Source: Lachnospiraceae bacterium (lineage in GTDB: Bacteria > Bacillota > Clostridia > Lachnospirales > Lachnospiraceae). Taken from it: DNA of 50,666 bases. A program made the position numbers and the translations under genes. Below, one piece after another: positions 14,935 to 24,500 of this stretch. The stretch lies in the NCBI GenBank assembly GCA_024403355.1, contig JAKSRW010000021.1, positions 1 through 50,666 of the forward strand. The letters run 5' to 3'. Below the pieces are notes generated by a model that did not search any database, was not told where the DNA came from, and worked only from the letters and a program-made list of their open reading frames with translations. The stretch's first letter is position 1, and the number at the start of each line of letters is the position of its first letter.

Positions 14935-16932
14935 ATGATCAGATACGTAGATTGCAATGCAAGACCTAACGGTGACGGCAGTAAGGAGCGCCCCTTTAAC
15001 AGAATTAATATGGCGGCAGCGGTTGCCATGGCGGGAGATGAGGTGCTGGTTGCACCCGGTATTTACCGCGAGGAGGTAAATCCGATATATGCCGGCAAGG
15101 AGAAGCAGCCGATTATTTACCGTTCGATTGAACCGTTAAAGGCTGTTATTACAGGTGCAGAGATTATAAAGGGTTGGGAGCAGTATGAGGGTGATACCTG
15201 GAAGGTAACTATTCCCAACAGCTTTTTCGGTGCCTACAATCCCTATACCACAATTGTATGGGGCGACTGGCTTTCACAGAATGTACCCTGTCATACAGGC
15301 GAGGTGTTCTTAAACGGTAAGTCCCTTTATGAGAAGGAACTGCTTGAAAAGGTGCTTAATCCGACATTTTATGAGGAATCATGGGACAGGGATTTTACAA
15401 AGCATACCTGGTATACCTGTCAGGCAGAGAATAAGGAAGAGACCGTAATCTATGCTAATTTCCAGGGCAAGAATCCCAATGAGGAGCTGGTTGAAATTAA
15501 TGTACGTCCTCACTGTTTCTATCCTGCAATGGAGCATGTAAATTATATTACCCTGGACGGTTTTACCGTTACAAAGGCGGCTACACAGTGGGCGCCCCCC
15601 ACAGCGCTTCAGGACGGCATGATAGGTCCTCACTGGTCGAAGGGCTGGGTGATTGAGAACTGTGAGATTTCGCATTCAAAGTGCTGCGGTATTTCACTTG
15701 GTAAGTATAAGCAGCAGAATAATGATAATAAGTGGTCACACTATAAATATAAGGACGGTGCACAGACCCAGAGAGACTGTTCACTTATTGCACAGCTTGA
15801 CGGCTGGAGCAAGGAAACAATCGGTTCACACATTGTCAGAAACTGTGAGATTCATGACTGCGGACAGACCGGTATCGTAGGCAATCTGGGCTGCGTATTT
15901 TCAGTTATTGAAAACAACCATATTCATCATATCAATAATAAGAGAAATCTTGCAGGAGCTGAGATCGGCGGTATTAAATTCCATGCTGCCATTGACGTTA
16001 TTATCAGAAATAACCGCTTTCATGACTGTACACGAGGCATCTGGCTTGACTGGCAGACTCAGGGTACCCGTGTAAGCAAGAATCTTTTCTACGATAACTG
16101 TCTTTCAAGAGATTATCTGCTTCATAAGGAAAGCAAGGACGGTCTCGGACTCGGAGAGGACCTTTGGATTGAGATTGCCCACGGTCCCTGTCTGGTAGAT
16201 AATAATATTTTCCTGTCGGAGAGAAGTATCAAGCTGCCTACACAGGGTGTGGCCTTTGTTCACAATCTTTTCGGAGGTGCGATTACTGCGGTCGGACGCG
16301 GTGTGAAGAATGGTTCGGTTAATTTTGATTCGACCAGATATACGCCTATTCATCTGCCTCACCGTACCGAAATTACCGGCTTTATGTCTATTCTTCATGG
16401 TGATGTGCGTTTCTACAACAATGTATTTGTTCAGCAGAAGGTGCGTCAGGGCATGATTGATATCTGTGAGGAAGAAAAGAACGGCGAGTGGGATGACGGT
16501 AATCTTGAGGTTGGTACACTCAGCTACAGCGGCTACATGACCGAGGATGTATGGAAGAGCTATTTTGAGGGCTACTGCGGAGAGGGTTCGGAGGATACCA
16601 GGGACAAGTATTACATGCCTCTGCCTGTCTGGACCGGCGGAAACGTTTACTTCAACGGTGCGAAGCCCTGCGATATCGAGGAGGATTATACAATCGATAA
16701 TGAGCATGAGGTAACGCTTGAACTGAAGGAGGAGAATGGCAGATTTACAGTTGTATCTGACCTTTTTAACTACCTGCCTGAAGCTAAAATAATCTGTTCG
16801 GATACTCTCGGTATGGCCTTTGAGCCCGAGGAGCGTTTTGAAAATCCGGATGGAAGCGATATCATATTCGACACGGATTTCTATGGAAACAAGAGACCCG
16901 AAACACCGGTAGCCGGACCTTTTTGTAGTTAA
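14935..16932 (+). CDS. GH120 family beta-xylosidase (right-handed beta-helix)
   Basis: 665 aa, close to the length of the known GH120 beta-xylosidase of Thermoanaerobacterium (XylC), whose sequence pattern it follows: PNSFFGAYNPY, YANFQGKNPNEELVEINVR, ATQWAPPTALQDGMIGPHWS. Reaction by family: release of D-xylose from the non-reducing end of xylo-oligosaccharides. Probable nucleophile Asp372 (GIWLDWQTQGTRVSKN) and acid/base Glu413 (LWIEIAHGPCLVDNN) are present. There is no signal peptide, so it acts in the cytoplasm on imported oligosaccharides. RBS AAGGAGAAGG. Single-gene unit with own promoter and terminator; no xylan transporter is adjacent. Assignment is by remembered family pattern, not a search. 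Confidence 0.88.
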   Translation: MIRYVDCNARPNGDGSKERPFNRINMAAAVAMAGDEVLVAPGIYREEVNPIYAGKEKQPIIYRSIEPLKAVITGAEIIKGWEQYEGDTWKVTIPNSFFGAYNPYTTIVWGDWLSQNVPCHTGEVFLNGKSLYEKELLEKVLNPTFYEESWDRDFTKHTWYTCQAENKEETVIYANFQGKNPNEELVEINVRPHCFYPAMEHVNYITLDGFTVTKAATQWAPPTALQDGMIGPHWSKGWVIENCEISHSKCCGISLGKYKQQNNDNKWSHYKYKDGAQTQRDCSLIAQLDGWSKETIGSHIVRNCEIHDCGQTGIVGNLGCVFSVIENNHIHHINNKRNLAGAEIGGIKFHAAIDVIIRNNRFHDCTRGIWLDWQTQGTRVSKNLFYDNCLSRDYLLHKESKDGLGLGEDLWIEIAHGPCLVDNNIFLSERSIKLPTQGVAFVHNLFGGAITAVGRGVKNGSVNFDSTRYTPIHLPHRTEITGFMSILHGDVRFYNNVFVQQKVRQGMIDICEEEKNGEWDDGNLEVGTLSYSGYMTEDVWKSYFEGYCGEGSEDTRDKYYMPLPVWTGGNVYFNGAKPCDIEEDYTIDNEHEVTLELKEENGRFTVVSDLFNYLPEAKIICSDTLGMAFEPEERFENPDGSDIIFDTDFYGNKRPETPVAGPFCS

Positions 16933-16955
16933 TTTAACAGCATTAATCAACTTCC

Positions 16956-16987
16956 CGAGGGGTTAGAAATAACTCCTCGTTTTTTTT
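16956..16987 (+). terminator. Terminator behind the GH120 gene
   Basis: CGAGGGGTTA-GAAA-TAACTCCTCG followed by T8. Confidence 0.9.
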
Positions 16988-17081
16988 GTATAAAAATTAA
17001 ATGTTACGCTGACGGCATAAGACAAAGATACGTAAAAATTTTATAATATTTATACAAAAATCAAGAGGGGGTTCTGTACGC

Positions 17082-17531
17082 ATGGAGGGGATCGGCAGAA
17101 ATATCGAAAAGACTACAGAAGAGTTATTAAATGAGCTTGAGACAGCTGAAAATTTGGATGGATTTTTTGAAGAGAATCAGGATGAACTGCTCAAAATGGG
17201 CTTGTCGGAATACCTTAATTTACTTCTGAAAAAATATGGACTCGATAAAAAAACTGTATTCAATCGTGCCCGCATGAACGACAGCAATTATGGCTATGAA
17301 ATTTTTAAAAATGACCGAAAGCACCCATCTCGCGACAAACTGATCCGAATCTGTATCGGATTCCCTTTAACTGTGGATGAAACTGAGAAGGCACTGGTTA
17401 TAGCAAAGCTTCGCCCCCTATATCCTCGCGATATGAGAGATGCCTGCATTCTGTTTGCTTTGCAGAGAGGATATGACGTGGACCAGGTCAATGATTTGCT
17501 GTTTGAAAAGGGCGAGAAGACGCTGGAGTAA
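17082..17531 (+). CDS. Small HTH (XRE-like) regulator
   Basis: 149-aa soluble protein. Residues about 40-110 look like a five-helix lambda-repressor-type DNA-binding fold (LSEYLNLLLKKYGLDKKTVFNRA, then DRKHPSRDKLIRICIGF, the usual recognition-to-fourth-helix spacing). A further helical tail (110-149) follows. The N-terminal 35 residues are acidic. RBS AAGAGGGGG, 9 nt from ATG. It is a single gene with a terminator hairpin at 17567. In related bacteria such proteins often go with Ser/Thr kinase regulation, but nothing of the kind is adjacent here. Function as a transcription factor is inferred from fold alone. Confidence 0.72.
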   Translation: MEGIGRNIEKTTEELLNELETAENLDGFFEENQDELLKMGLSEYLNLLLKKYGLDKKTVFNRARMNDSNYGYEIFKNDRKHPSRDKLIRICIGFPLTVDETEKALVIAKLRPLYPRDMRDACILFALQRGYDVDQVNDLLFEKGEKTLE

Positions 17532-17566
17532 TATTGGGTGGGAAATATAATAATAAGATATTTTGA

Positions 17567-17589
17567 TGACCGCAGTAGAGCTGCGGTCA
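17567..17589 (+). terminator. Terminator-like hairpin
   Basis: Perfect 9-bp stem TGACCGCAG/CTGCGGTCA with a 5-nt loop; T-run weak (TTTGTGG). Confidence 0.6.
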
Positions 17590-17734
17590 TTTGTGGTATT
17601 GTGGACATAGTGTATGTGAAAATGAATATACAATTCGTTTTCAAAACCAAGTACTGAATGACATTTTGGATCATTTTTATTGAGCACAGAAATAGTAAGA
17701 AATATTAAATTACACAAAATACGCAAATACGGAT

Positions 17735-17763
17735 TGCGTTCCGGATATCAGTATGCTATACTA
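17735..17763 (+). promoter_or_regulatory. Promoter of the type I toxin mRNA
   Basis: TTGCGT (17735-17740), about 17 bp, then an extended -10 (TATGCTATA...) around 17753-17763. It precedes the paired 5' arm of the toxin transcript. Confidence 0.55.
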
Positions 17764-17770
17764 ACCTTAC

Positions 17771-18013
17771 AAAAGGTAATGCCAATACGGTAGGCGGTTT
17801 GCCCTCTTTGACAGAGGGTTTTCCCTCTGATCTTAGGAAAGGAGGGATGCATATGACTATTACGTTATCTGATTTAATTCAGTTTTGTATTTTAATCATA
17901 GCTCTTGTAAGTCTTGTATACAAGATTTGCAAAAAAAAATAACCGCCTCGTCCTCGAAAAACAAGCGGTTACTTAAAACAGCGAGGGCAAACCGTCTATC
18001 GGTATTGCCTTTT
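17771..18013. repeat. Long inverted repeat flanking the toxin gene
   Basis: The 5' arm 17771-17806 and the 3' arm 17983-18013 are near-perfect complements. The left arm ends GGCGGTTTGCCCTC, and the right arm begins GAGGGCAAACCGTC and ends GGTATTGCCTTTT. In RNA the two ends of the toxin message would pair and close the molecule, as in known type I toxin mRNAs where this blocks translation until processing. The right arm is also the 5' end of the antisense RNA. Confidence 0.8.
17853..17942 (+). CDS. Type I toxin, 29-aa hydrophobic membrane peptide
   Basis: 29-residue peptide with one membrane helix (about 7-24, IQFCILIIALVSLVYK) and a basic end (CKKK), like the Fst/TxpA/holin-like toxins of Firmicutes, which damage the membrane when not repressed. 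The ribosome site AAAGGAGGG (17838-17846) is very strong. I take ATG 17853, 7 nt from GGAGG, since the in-frame ATG 17847 touches it. The 5' leader can pair with the 3' end of the message. A convergent antisense RNA overlaps the 3' end. Too short for routine gene calling; the whole architecture, not the peptide alone, supports the call. Confidence 0.82.
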   Translation: MTITLSDLIQFCILIIALVSLVYKICKKK

Positions 18014-18016
18014 GTT
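17931..18016 (-). ncRNA. Antisense antitoxin RNA of the type I system
   Basis: An RNA of about 86 nt expected from the minus strand. It starts near 18016, seven bases after a perfect promoter, and ends at a Rho-independent terminator whose stem is AACCGC/GCGGTT (17941-17970) with a T9 tail (17931-17939 as A9 on the + strand). It overlaps the last codons and 3' untranslated part of the toxin message, including the 3' pairing arm. By analogy with RatA/TxpA and SR4/BsrG it would bind the message and prevent translation or trigger decay. Confidence 0.78.
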
Positions 18017-18022
18017 GATTTC

Positions 18023-18050
18023 ATTATACAGCAAATGATTGTTTTGTCAA
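18023..18050 (-). promoter_or_regulatory. Perfect consensus promoter of the antitoxin RNA
   Basis: Read on the minus strand: TTGACA (18050-18045), 16-bp spacer, TATAAT (18028-18023). Both hexamers are fully consensus, as expected for a constitutively abundant antitoxin RNA. Confidence 0.88.
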
Positions 18051-18160
18051 TAGGGATTCTGTTTTACGGATTTTGAAAGTAGTCTTTTTTCTATCAATTT
18101 ACGAACAGATATGATATACTATGAAGACAGATATTTATGAATTATTGAAAGGAAATCTAT

Positions 18161-19840
18161 ATGCGCATCAATAAAAAGAATCTTAAATGGTGGCAGAAAA
18201 CTATAGTTTATGAGGCATATCCGAGCAGCTTTCAGGATACGGACGGGGATGGTATCGGCAATCTGAAGGGGATTACCATGCATCTCGATTATCTGAAGTC
18301 CTTCGGTGTGGGGGCTATCTGGCTCACGCCGGTGTATGCATCTCCGATGAAGGACAATGGCTACGATATTTCGGATTATTATGCGATAAATCCGACCTAC
18401 GGTAGTATGGAGGATATGGAGGAGCTGATAGCTGAGGCAAAAAAGCGCGGGATAAGAATTGTAATGGATATGGTTTTTAATCATACTTCTGATAAAAATG
18501 CCTGGTTTACTGAGTCGGCGTCCTCACGTGACAATGCGAAGGCGGACTGGTATATCTGGAGGGATGCGAAGGAGGACGGAAGTGCACCAAACAACTGGGG
18601 CGGTATATTCGGCGGCTCCGTCTGGACCTGGTGCGAGACGAGGCAGCAGTATTACCTGCATACCTTCGGCGACTTTCAGCCGGACCTTAACTGGGAGAAT
18701 CCCGAGGTGCGCCGTGCCCTATATGATGTGGCTAATTTCTGGCTCGATAAGGGTGTGGGCGGCTTCAGACTTGATGCCGTAACCTATATTAAAAAGCCGA
18801 AGGAGCTGGCTGACGGACCGGTTAATCCTTTTATGGGATATGCATCCGTTCATGATATGACGGCCAATACCGAAGGTATTCTTGATTTCTTGCATGAATT
18901 CCGTTCTATGGCTGTAGAAGGACACGATATTTTCGCTGTAGGCGAGGCAAACGGGGTATCTTCAGATGAGCTTGATAAGTGGGTAGGAGAGAAGGGCGTA
19001 TTTGATATGCTCTTTGAGTTCAGTCATGTAAATGTGCAGTTTGACGGACCTCAGAACTGGTGTCAGACACGTCCATGGAAGCTGACGGATTTAAAGAAGG
19101 CCTTTTTTGACAGCCAGAAGGCTACGGAAAATACAGGATGGTATCCTATATTTTTGGAAAATCACGACCAGCCGCGTTCTGTTAATCATTTTCTTCCGGC
19201 TGATGCGGAAAATCAGGCGGCTGCCAAGGCACTCGGAATGCTTGCGACAACCCTTCGCGGTACACCCTTTATTTATCAGGGCGAGGAGCTCGGAATGACG
19301 AATGTGCAGCGCCAAAGCATAGAGGATTATGATGATGTGCTTTCGATAAATCAGTATGAAATAGCACTGAATAAGGGCTTTACAAAAGAGGAGGCGCTGG
19401 CCTGCGTTATGGAATACAGCCGTGACAATGCCAGAACGCCCATGCAGTGGGATGCTAGTGAAAATGCGGGCTTTTCCGCAGGCAGGCCCTGGCTTGGTGT
19501 GAACCCCAATTTTAAGACGGTAAATGCGGCGCTTCAGGAAAATGACGAGTCATCTGTATTAAACTGGTACAGAAGTCTTTACAGGCTCAGAGAGGAATAT
19601 TCTCTGTTGATTGACGGAGATTTTGGAGAACTTTTTTCGGACAGCGAGGAGATATTTGCTTATACGAGAGAGAATGATAATCAGAAAGCGATTATTCTGA
19701 TTAATTTTACGGGAAAGAATGTGAGCTACGATGCACAGCAGGTTTTTGACGCACAGCCGGCTCTTTTCTCAGGAAAAAGCTGCGTAGCCGGAAGTCTGGA
19801 GCCTTATCAGGCAGTTTGCTATATAAAAGATAAAGGATAA
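18161..19840 (+). CDS. GH13 alpha-glucosidase (oligo-1,6-glucosidase type)
   Basis: 559-aa cytoplasmic glycoside hydrolase of family 13 that removes glucose from short alpha-glucans such as isomalto- or malto-oligosaccharides. The retaining triad is present: nucleophile Asp205 (GGFRLDAV), acid/base Glu262 (AVGEAN) and Asp336 (ENHDQPR). Earlier conserved blocks GVGAIWLTPVYASPMKDNGYDISDY (given in part) and VMDMVFNHTS are intact. A C-terminal beta domain begins near 480. The Val residue after the nucleophile block (LDAV) is usual in alpha-1,6-active members. RBS GAAAGGA. There is no signal peptide. Single gene between the type I module and a convergent TetR gene. Confidence 0.92.
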   Translation: MRINKKNLKWWQKTIVYEAYPSSFQDTDGDGIGNLKGITMHLDYLKSFGVGAIWLTPVYASPMKDNGYDISDYYAINPTYGSMEDMEELIAEAKKRGIRIVMDMVFNHTSDKNAWFTESASSRDNAKADWYIWRDAKEDGSAPNNWGGIFGGSVWTWCETRQQYYLHTFGDFQPDLNWENPEVRRALYDVANFWLDKGVGGFRLDAVTYIKKPKELADGPVNPFMGYASVHDMTANTEGILDFLHEFRSMAVEGHDIFAVGEANGVSSDELDKWVGEKGVFDMLFEFSHVNVQFDGPQNWCQTRPWKLTDLKKAFFDSQKATENTGWYPIFLENHDQPRSVNHFLPADAENQAAAKALGMLATTLRGTPFIYQGEELGMTNVQRQSIEDYDDVLSINQYEIALNKGFTKEEALACVMEYSRDNARTPMQWDASENAGFSAGRPWLGVNPNFKTVNAALQENDESSVLNWYRSLYRLREEYSLLIDGDFGELFSDSEEIFAYTRENDNQKAIILINFTGKNVSYDAQQVFDAQPALFSGKSCVAGSLEPYQAVCYIKDKG

Positions 19841-19857
19841 TTTACAGCTGTAAAAAT

Positions 19858-19881
19858 AGCCCCGACCGATTGGTTGGGGCT
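19858..19881. terminator. Bidirectional terminator between GH13 and tetR genes
   Basis: AGCCCCGACC-GATT-GGTTGGGGCT-type stem (one mismatch). The minus-strand side has T5, and the plus side has a weaker T-rich run. It serves the convergent genes. Confidence 0.8.
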
Positions 19882-19886
19882 ATGCT

Positions 19887-20429
19887 TTATTTATACTGGG
19901 CAAAAATGCTTGGAACAATCTTGTTCATAAAATTAACGATTTCGTCACGTGAGAAGCGCTCGCTTTCACGAACCGAGAGCTGGAAAAATGCGGAGCAGAT
20001 GATGGAGAAGGTCATTTCGATTTCGGCCTCTGTCGCTTTGGGCATTTCAATTGTGAACTGCTCATACATAAATTCGTGCATCAGTGCCTTAATCTTAAGC
20101 TGAAGATTCTCTGCAAACACACCATGGGAAAGAGCAGACTGAAGATCTGCATACTTCTCGTGAATCTTCATTAAATCACCGAGAATGGTGTTGCCTGCAC
20201 CGGGGTGGCTTTCGATAAGCTCTCTGAAGTCATTCAGCATCTCATTCTCTATCTGTTCAAGTAAATCGAAGCAGTCCCTGTAGTGCTTGTAAAAGGTTGC
20301 CCTGTTAAGATTGGCTGTTTCACTGATTTCCTTAACTGTAATGTCCTGGAGCTGTTTGGTCTTTAAACACTGGAATAATGCATCTCTCAATGCTTTTTTT
20401 GTGTAACGTACACGTGCGTCTTCCTTCAT
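19887..20429 (-). CDS. TetR/AcrR-family transcriptional regulator
   Basis: 180-aa repressor. The N-terminal DNA-binding domain (about 8-55) has the classic ITVKEISETANLNRATFYKHYRD helix-turn-helix, and the C-terminal ligand/dimer domain (about 75-180) is all helical. RBS AGAAAGG. It has its own promoter at 20521-20549 on the minus strand. It faces neither a pump nor a catabolic gene: the GH13 gene is convergent and the next gene (ttcA-like) is upstream on the same strand with 160 nt between. The regulated target is therefore not evident; autoregulation through palindromic CTATA/TATAG near the start is possible. Confidence 0.88.
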   Translation of the reverse strand: MKEDARVRYTKKALRDALFQCLKTKQLQDITVKEISETANLNRATFYKHYRDCFDLLEQIENEMLNDFRELIESHPGAGNTILGDLMKIHEKYADLQSALSHGVFAENLQLKIKALMHEFMYEQFTIEMPKATEAEIEMTFSIICSAFFQLSVRESERFSRDEIVNFMNKIVPSIFAQYK

Positions 20430-20520
20430 ACTTTTATACCTTTCTTCAATATCTTCTTGGTCTATGTCGGTTATCTAACAAAATAACTTGATTTGCTGAT
20501 TATTTAACACTATATCGATT

Positions 20521-20549
20521 ATTATAGAGAAGAGACGAGGTAATTTCAA
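20521..20549 (-). promoter_or_regulatory. Promoter of the tetR gene
   Basis: On the minus strand: TTGAAA (20549-20544), 17 bp, TATAAT (20526-20521). CTATA...TATAG arms overlap the -10 and could be an operator. Confidence 0.75.
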
Positions 20550-20589
20550 TAGTAAATTTCATTTTATATAAAATAATCAGAATTAATAT

Positions 20590-21306
20590 CTATATTCTCC
20601 ATGAGGGAAGAAGACCGTTTGTTACGGAATTAAAGAGTCTGTCACGCACTCCGGGGTTTTCTTTTTCAAGCTTTTTGATGAGATCCTTAACATATTCACG
20701 CTTGGTATATCCGTCTGCGGGACAGGGATTTTTCTCTACAGGCAGCTCGTAGCGGTTCTTAAATCCGATGACATCACATTCGTCGATATAAATAAGAGGA
20801 CGGATAAGGGTAATGTCCATGCGGTCAAGATATGTTACGGGAGCAAAGCAGTAGAAGTGGCCCTCGTAAATCAGTGACATGAGAGCGGTTTCGATTACAT
20901 CGTCCTTATGGTGTGCATAGGCGGATTTGTTGCAGCCTAATTCCTTTGCTTTGTCGTTAAAGGCACCCTTACGCATCTTTGCGCAGAGTGAGCAGGGATT
21001 ATCTTCCTTACGAATGTTGAATACGACATCTGCAATTTCTGTGTTTACTACGGTGTAATTAACATTAAGCTCCTTACAGAGTGCCGCGATGCGGCTTGTA
21101 TCAAAGCCGTCAAAGCCGATGTTAATGGTAATTGCCTCTATTTCAAAATGTTTGGGATAAAAGCGTCTGAGGCCGGAAAGTGCATAGAGAAGGGTTAAGC
21201 TGTCCTTTCCTCCCGATATACCTATTGCGATTCGGTCACCCTCTTCAATCATATGATAGGTATCAACGGCCTTTCTGGTGAGACTTAATAAGCGCTTGAA
21301 CTCCAT
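20590..21306 (-). CDS. ttcA: TtcA-like tRNA 2-thiolation enzyme
   Basis: 238-aa PP-loop ATPase of the TtcA/TtuA group, which adenylates a tRNA base and replaces oxygen by sulfur; TtcA acts on cytidine 32. Visible: PP-loop SGGKDS (31-36), CSLC (C105, C108) and a further Cys195 in NPCPADG, candidate ligands of the 4Fe-4S cluster. I start at ATG 21306 with GAAAGG before it. The frame stays open for 155 more codons, but that stretch is antisense to the kinase gene start and has no domain. Divergent from the kinase gene with a 277-nt gap. Exact target base is not certain in Firmicutes. Confidence 0.85.
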   Translation of the reverse strand: MEFKRLLSLTRKAVDTYHMIEEGDRIAIGISGGKDSLTLLYALSGLRRFYPKHFEIEAITINIGFDGFDTSRIAALCKELNVNYTVVNTEIADVVFNIRKEDNPCSLCAKMRKGAFNDKAKELGCNKSAYAHHKDDVIETALMSLIYEGHFYCFAPVTYLDRMDITLIRPLIYIDECDVIGFKNRYELPVEKNPCPADGYTKREYVKDLIKKLEKENPGVRDRLFNSVTNGLLPSWRI

Positions 21307-21487
21307 GATTTTTTGCCTTTCTGTAATTGCAAGTTGATGCAAAATATTTTTGATGATAAAAAAGACTGTATCAGGATTATAATATTTTTTTTGCGAAAGC
21401 TCAAGAAGATTTGAAAACTTCCTTCTGATGCAGCAAATGCAATGATTTACATTAGGAGCAGATTGCTGCCGGGAGAGTGCTTTTAAC

Positions 21488-21516
21488 TTGTAAAAAATCG
21501 CTATATATGCTATAGT
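21488..21516 (+). promoter_or_regulatory. Promoter of the hybrid kinase operon
   Basis: TTGTAA (21488-21493), 17 bp, extended -10 TATGCTATAGT ending at 21516. Confidence 0.65.
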
Positions 21517-21583
21517 TATTATGGGAAAATTGTATGCCTGCAGATATATTGGGCAGCTTGACAGGGAAGTAATCGGTGGATAT

Positions 21584-24500
21584 ATGGCAGAAGTAAAAGA
21601 AAAGAGAAATTCAATGAAATTTGGCTGGAAAGAGGCACGAAGAATAGTAGTAGCTCTGTTTTTGATGCTTATAATCGGCAGCAGTTCATTTGTTATGTTA
21701 AATCGTTTGTGGGATATCAGTGAGGAACGCTGCTGGAACAGTCTGCACGATGCCGCGGACAGTATTGACAATCTGGTTTATGAATACCTGAATAATTATG
21801 TGGGTGCTTTACGAAATCTTCAGCGTGCGTGTATCGGAGCAAAGGATTTGCATGACCCTCAGCTCGCAGAGGATGTGCGTGAAATCAGGGTCGGAGCTCT
21901 GGGAGCAAATGCCAGACTCTATCTGTCGGACGGTTATGCGGCGACTGAATACGGAGTGGAGGAAGATATATCAGACCGTGTTGATTTTATGGAGATTGCC
22001 CACGGTGGAGTATTCATTTCCGCAGTTCACAGTGATATTTTTAATTCAAACAGGAATGTAATAGAGGAATATATTCCGGTATACCGTGACGGTGTTATTT
22101 CTGCGATGCTTTCCATTGTACTTGATATTGATGACCTTGAGGATGTCATTGAGAATAGAAAGAACAGTGATAAAGAAAAGGTTATTATTATAGACAGACG
22201 TGACGAACAGGTTATCGTTGACACCGGTCACAGTATCATGGAGGCCGGCAGCAGAGCTGTCAGTCAGAAGCTGCAAAGCATTTCCGAATGGGACGTTTTT
22301 TATCAAAAGCTTATTAGTGCCGAGGAATGCCGAGGCGAGGTTAAGGATGAAAACGGATACTCAAAATATCTTTACGGACTTCCGTCTTCTGTAGGCTTCT
22401 GGTCTACTGCAGTGGCTGTGGATGAAGAGATTGCCTTTACGGACTACAATGAGATAAAAACAATAAGCAGGGTTCTTCTGGTTGTTGAGACTATAATATT
22501 TGTTCTCTATATCATCTGGATGCTCTATGATTTTCATGTTCAGATTGAGAAGGAATCGGAAAAAAGAACCAAAATACTTCGTGAGAGCTATGAGCAGGAT
22601 GCCGAGCTCTACAAAAGGACCATTCTTACAAATTCCCTTGCATATTTAAAGGTCGATCTGACGGAGAACCGTGTTATTTCGTATGCATACAGAACCACAG
22701 GTGATGAAAGTATGGAGGAAATGTATGATGAAGTATCGGAAGAATCGGCATATTCGACCTTTATCAAAAACAATTCCGAGAGCTATATCCATCCTGAATA
22801 CAGGGAGAGCTATTTAAGTCAGTTTTCGCAGTCAAATCTGATTGACTGCTTCAACGAAGGGAAAATAATGCCTGAGTATGTATTCAGAACGAATGCACGG
22901 GACAACAGGAAGGATTACAGGAAGGTAGTCAGCTATCTTTCGAAGGATGAGCAGAACGGCAATATTCTTGCCATGATTGTAACCTATGATATTTCGAAAG
23001 AAATGGAGCAGCTTGAGGAGGAGAAGGAGCTGCAGACCGTTATTGCTTCCATAGCCATGGATTATGAGTGCATGCTTTGCATGAAAACCATAACCGGTGA
23101 GGTTTCCTACTACGGTAGGGCGGAAAAGTTTGATGCGCTGCCGTCTATACTTGACTCGAAGCTGACTCTGCAGGAGAAGATTGAGCGCTTTAAGGATAAG
23201 TATGTGCTTTCTGAGGACCATCCGAAGTTTGACAGTGAGCTGTCTGTGGAAATCCTTAACGGGAAAATGAGAAGCGGCAAGAGCTATATTACCAGATACC
23301 GTCTTTTTGTGGATAATGAGATACACTGGTACCAGCTGAAGTTTATCTTCCACAGGGAAGGAAACGAGAGGAGAATGGTAATTGTCTGCTTCAGAAATAT
23401 CGATGATGAGATAATAAGACAGAACAGGCATCAGGATGATCTGGAAAATGCGCTTATCGCCGCACGCGGTGCAAACGAAGCAAAGACACAGTTCCTTTTC
23501 AATATGAGTCACGATATAAGAACTCCTATCAACGCGGTTCTCGGCTTTGCGGATATTGCAGAGAAAAATGCGGATAATGAGGAAAAGGTTAAGGACTGTC
23601 TGCAGAAGCTGAAGGTATCCGGAAATCAGCTTTTAAATATTATAAATGATGTCCTGGAGCTTGCCAGAATTGAATCGGGACAGATTAAGATTAATCCCGT
23701 GCCTTACGACCTTGATGATTATACACAGGGAATAAGGAATACCTTTGAACCCTTCTTTGAGGGCAAAAATCAGGAATTTATTATCGAAAGCAATTATTAT
23801 AACCGTTATATCTATATTGATTATGCCCGTGTAAACCGTGTTCTTTTTAATCTTCTGAGTAATGCGGTTAAGTACACACCGAGTGGCGGAAGGGTATCCT
23901 GTAAAACAATTCAGGGCGAGGTCCTTGAGGACGGAAGAATTCCCTACAGCTGGATAATTGAGGATAACGGTATAGGAATGAGCCGTGAATATCAGAAGCG
24001 TCTCTTTGAACGCTTCAGCCGTGAGCACAGCTCTACGGAGATAGGAATAGAGGGTACGGGACTTGGACTTGCCATGGTTCGCGAGCTTGTAGACCGTATG
24101 GAAGGCAGTATCGAGGTAGACAGTGAGCAGGGCAGGGGAACCAGGGTTACCGTGACGATTCCTCTTACCGTATGTCCGGCAGAGCTTCTGGAAAAACCCG
24201 GGGATACGTCGGATTTGGGAAGTGTTTCGCTTGAAGGAAAGCGAATCCTTGTAGTTGAGGATATCGATCTTAACCGTGAGCTTGCCGTTGAAATGCTTAT
24301 GGATGAGGGTGTTATAGTAGATGAGGCGGCAAACGGTGAGCTGGCTGTCGAAATGGTTAAAAAGGCGGGAGATAAGGGCTATGACGCAATCCTTATGGAT
24401 GTTCAGATGCCTGTAATGAACGGCTATGAAGCTACCCGCGCAATCAGAGCCCTGGAGGACAAAAGGCTTGCTTCGATACCTGTTATCGCAGTGACTGCAA

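Noticed and set aside
16105..16950. 281-codon minus-strand frame opposite the GH120 gene.
   Set aside because: No ribosome site or family pattern; it is an antisense shadow of a clear enzyme gene.
20590..21771. Long form of the TtcA-like protein with 155 extra N-terminal residues.
   Set aside because: The extension has no domain, runs antisense into the kinase gene and lacks a ribosome site, while ATG 21306 has GAAAGG.
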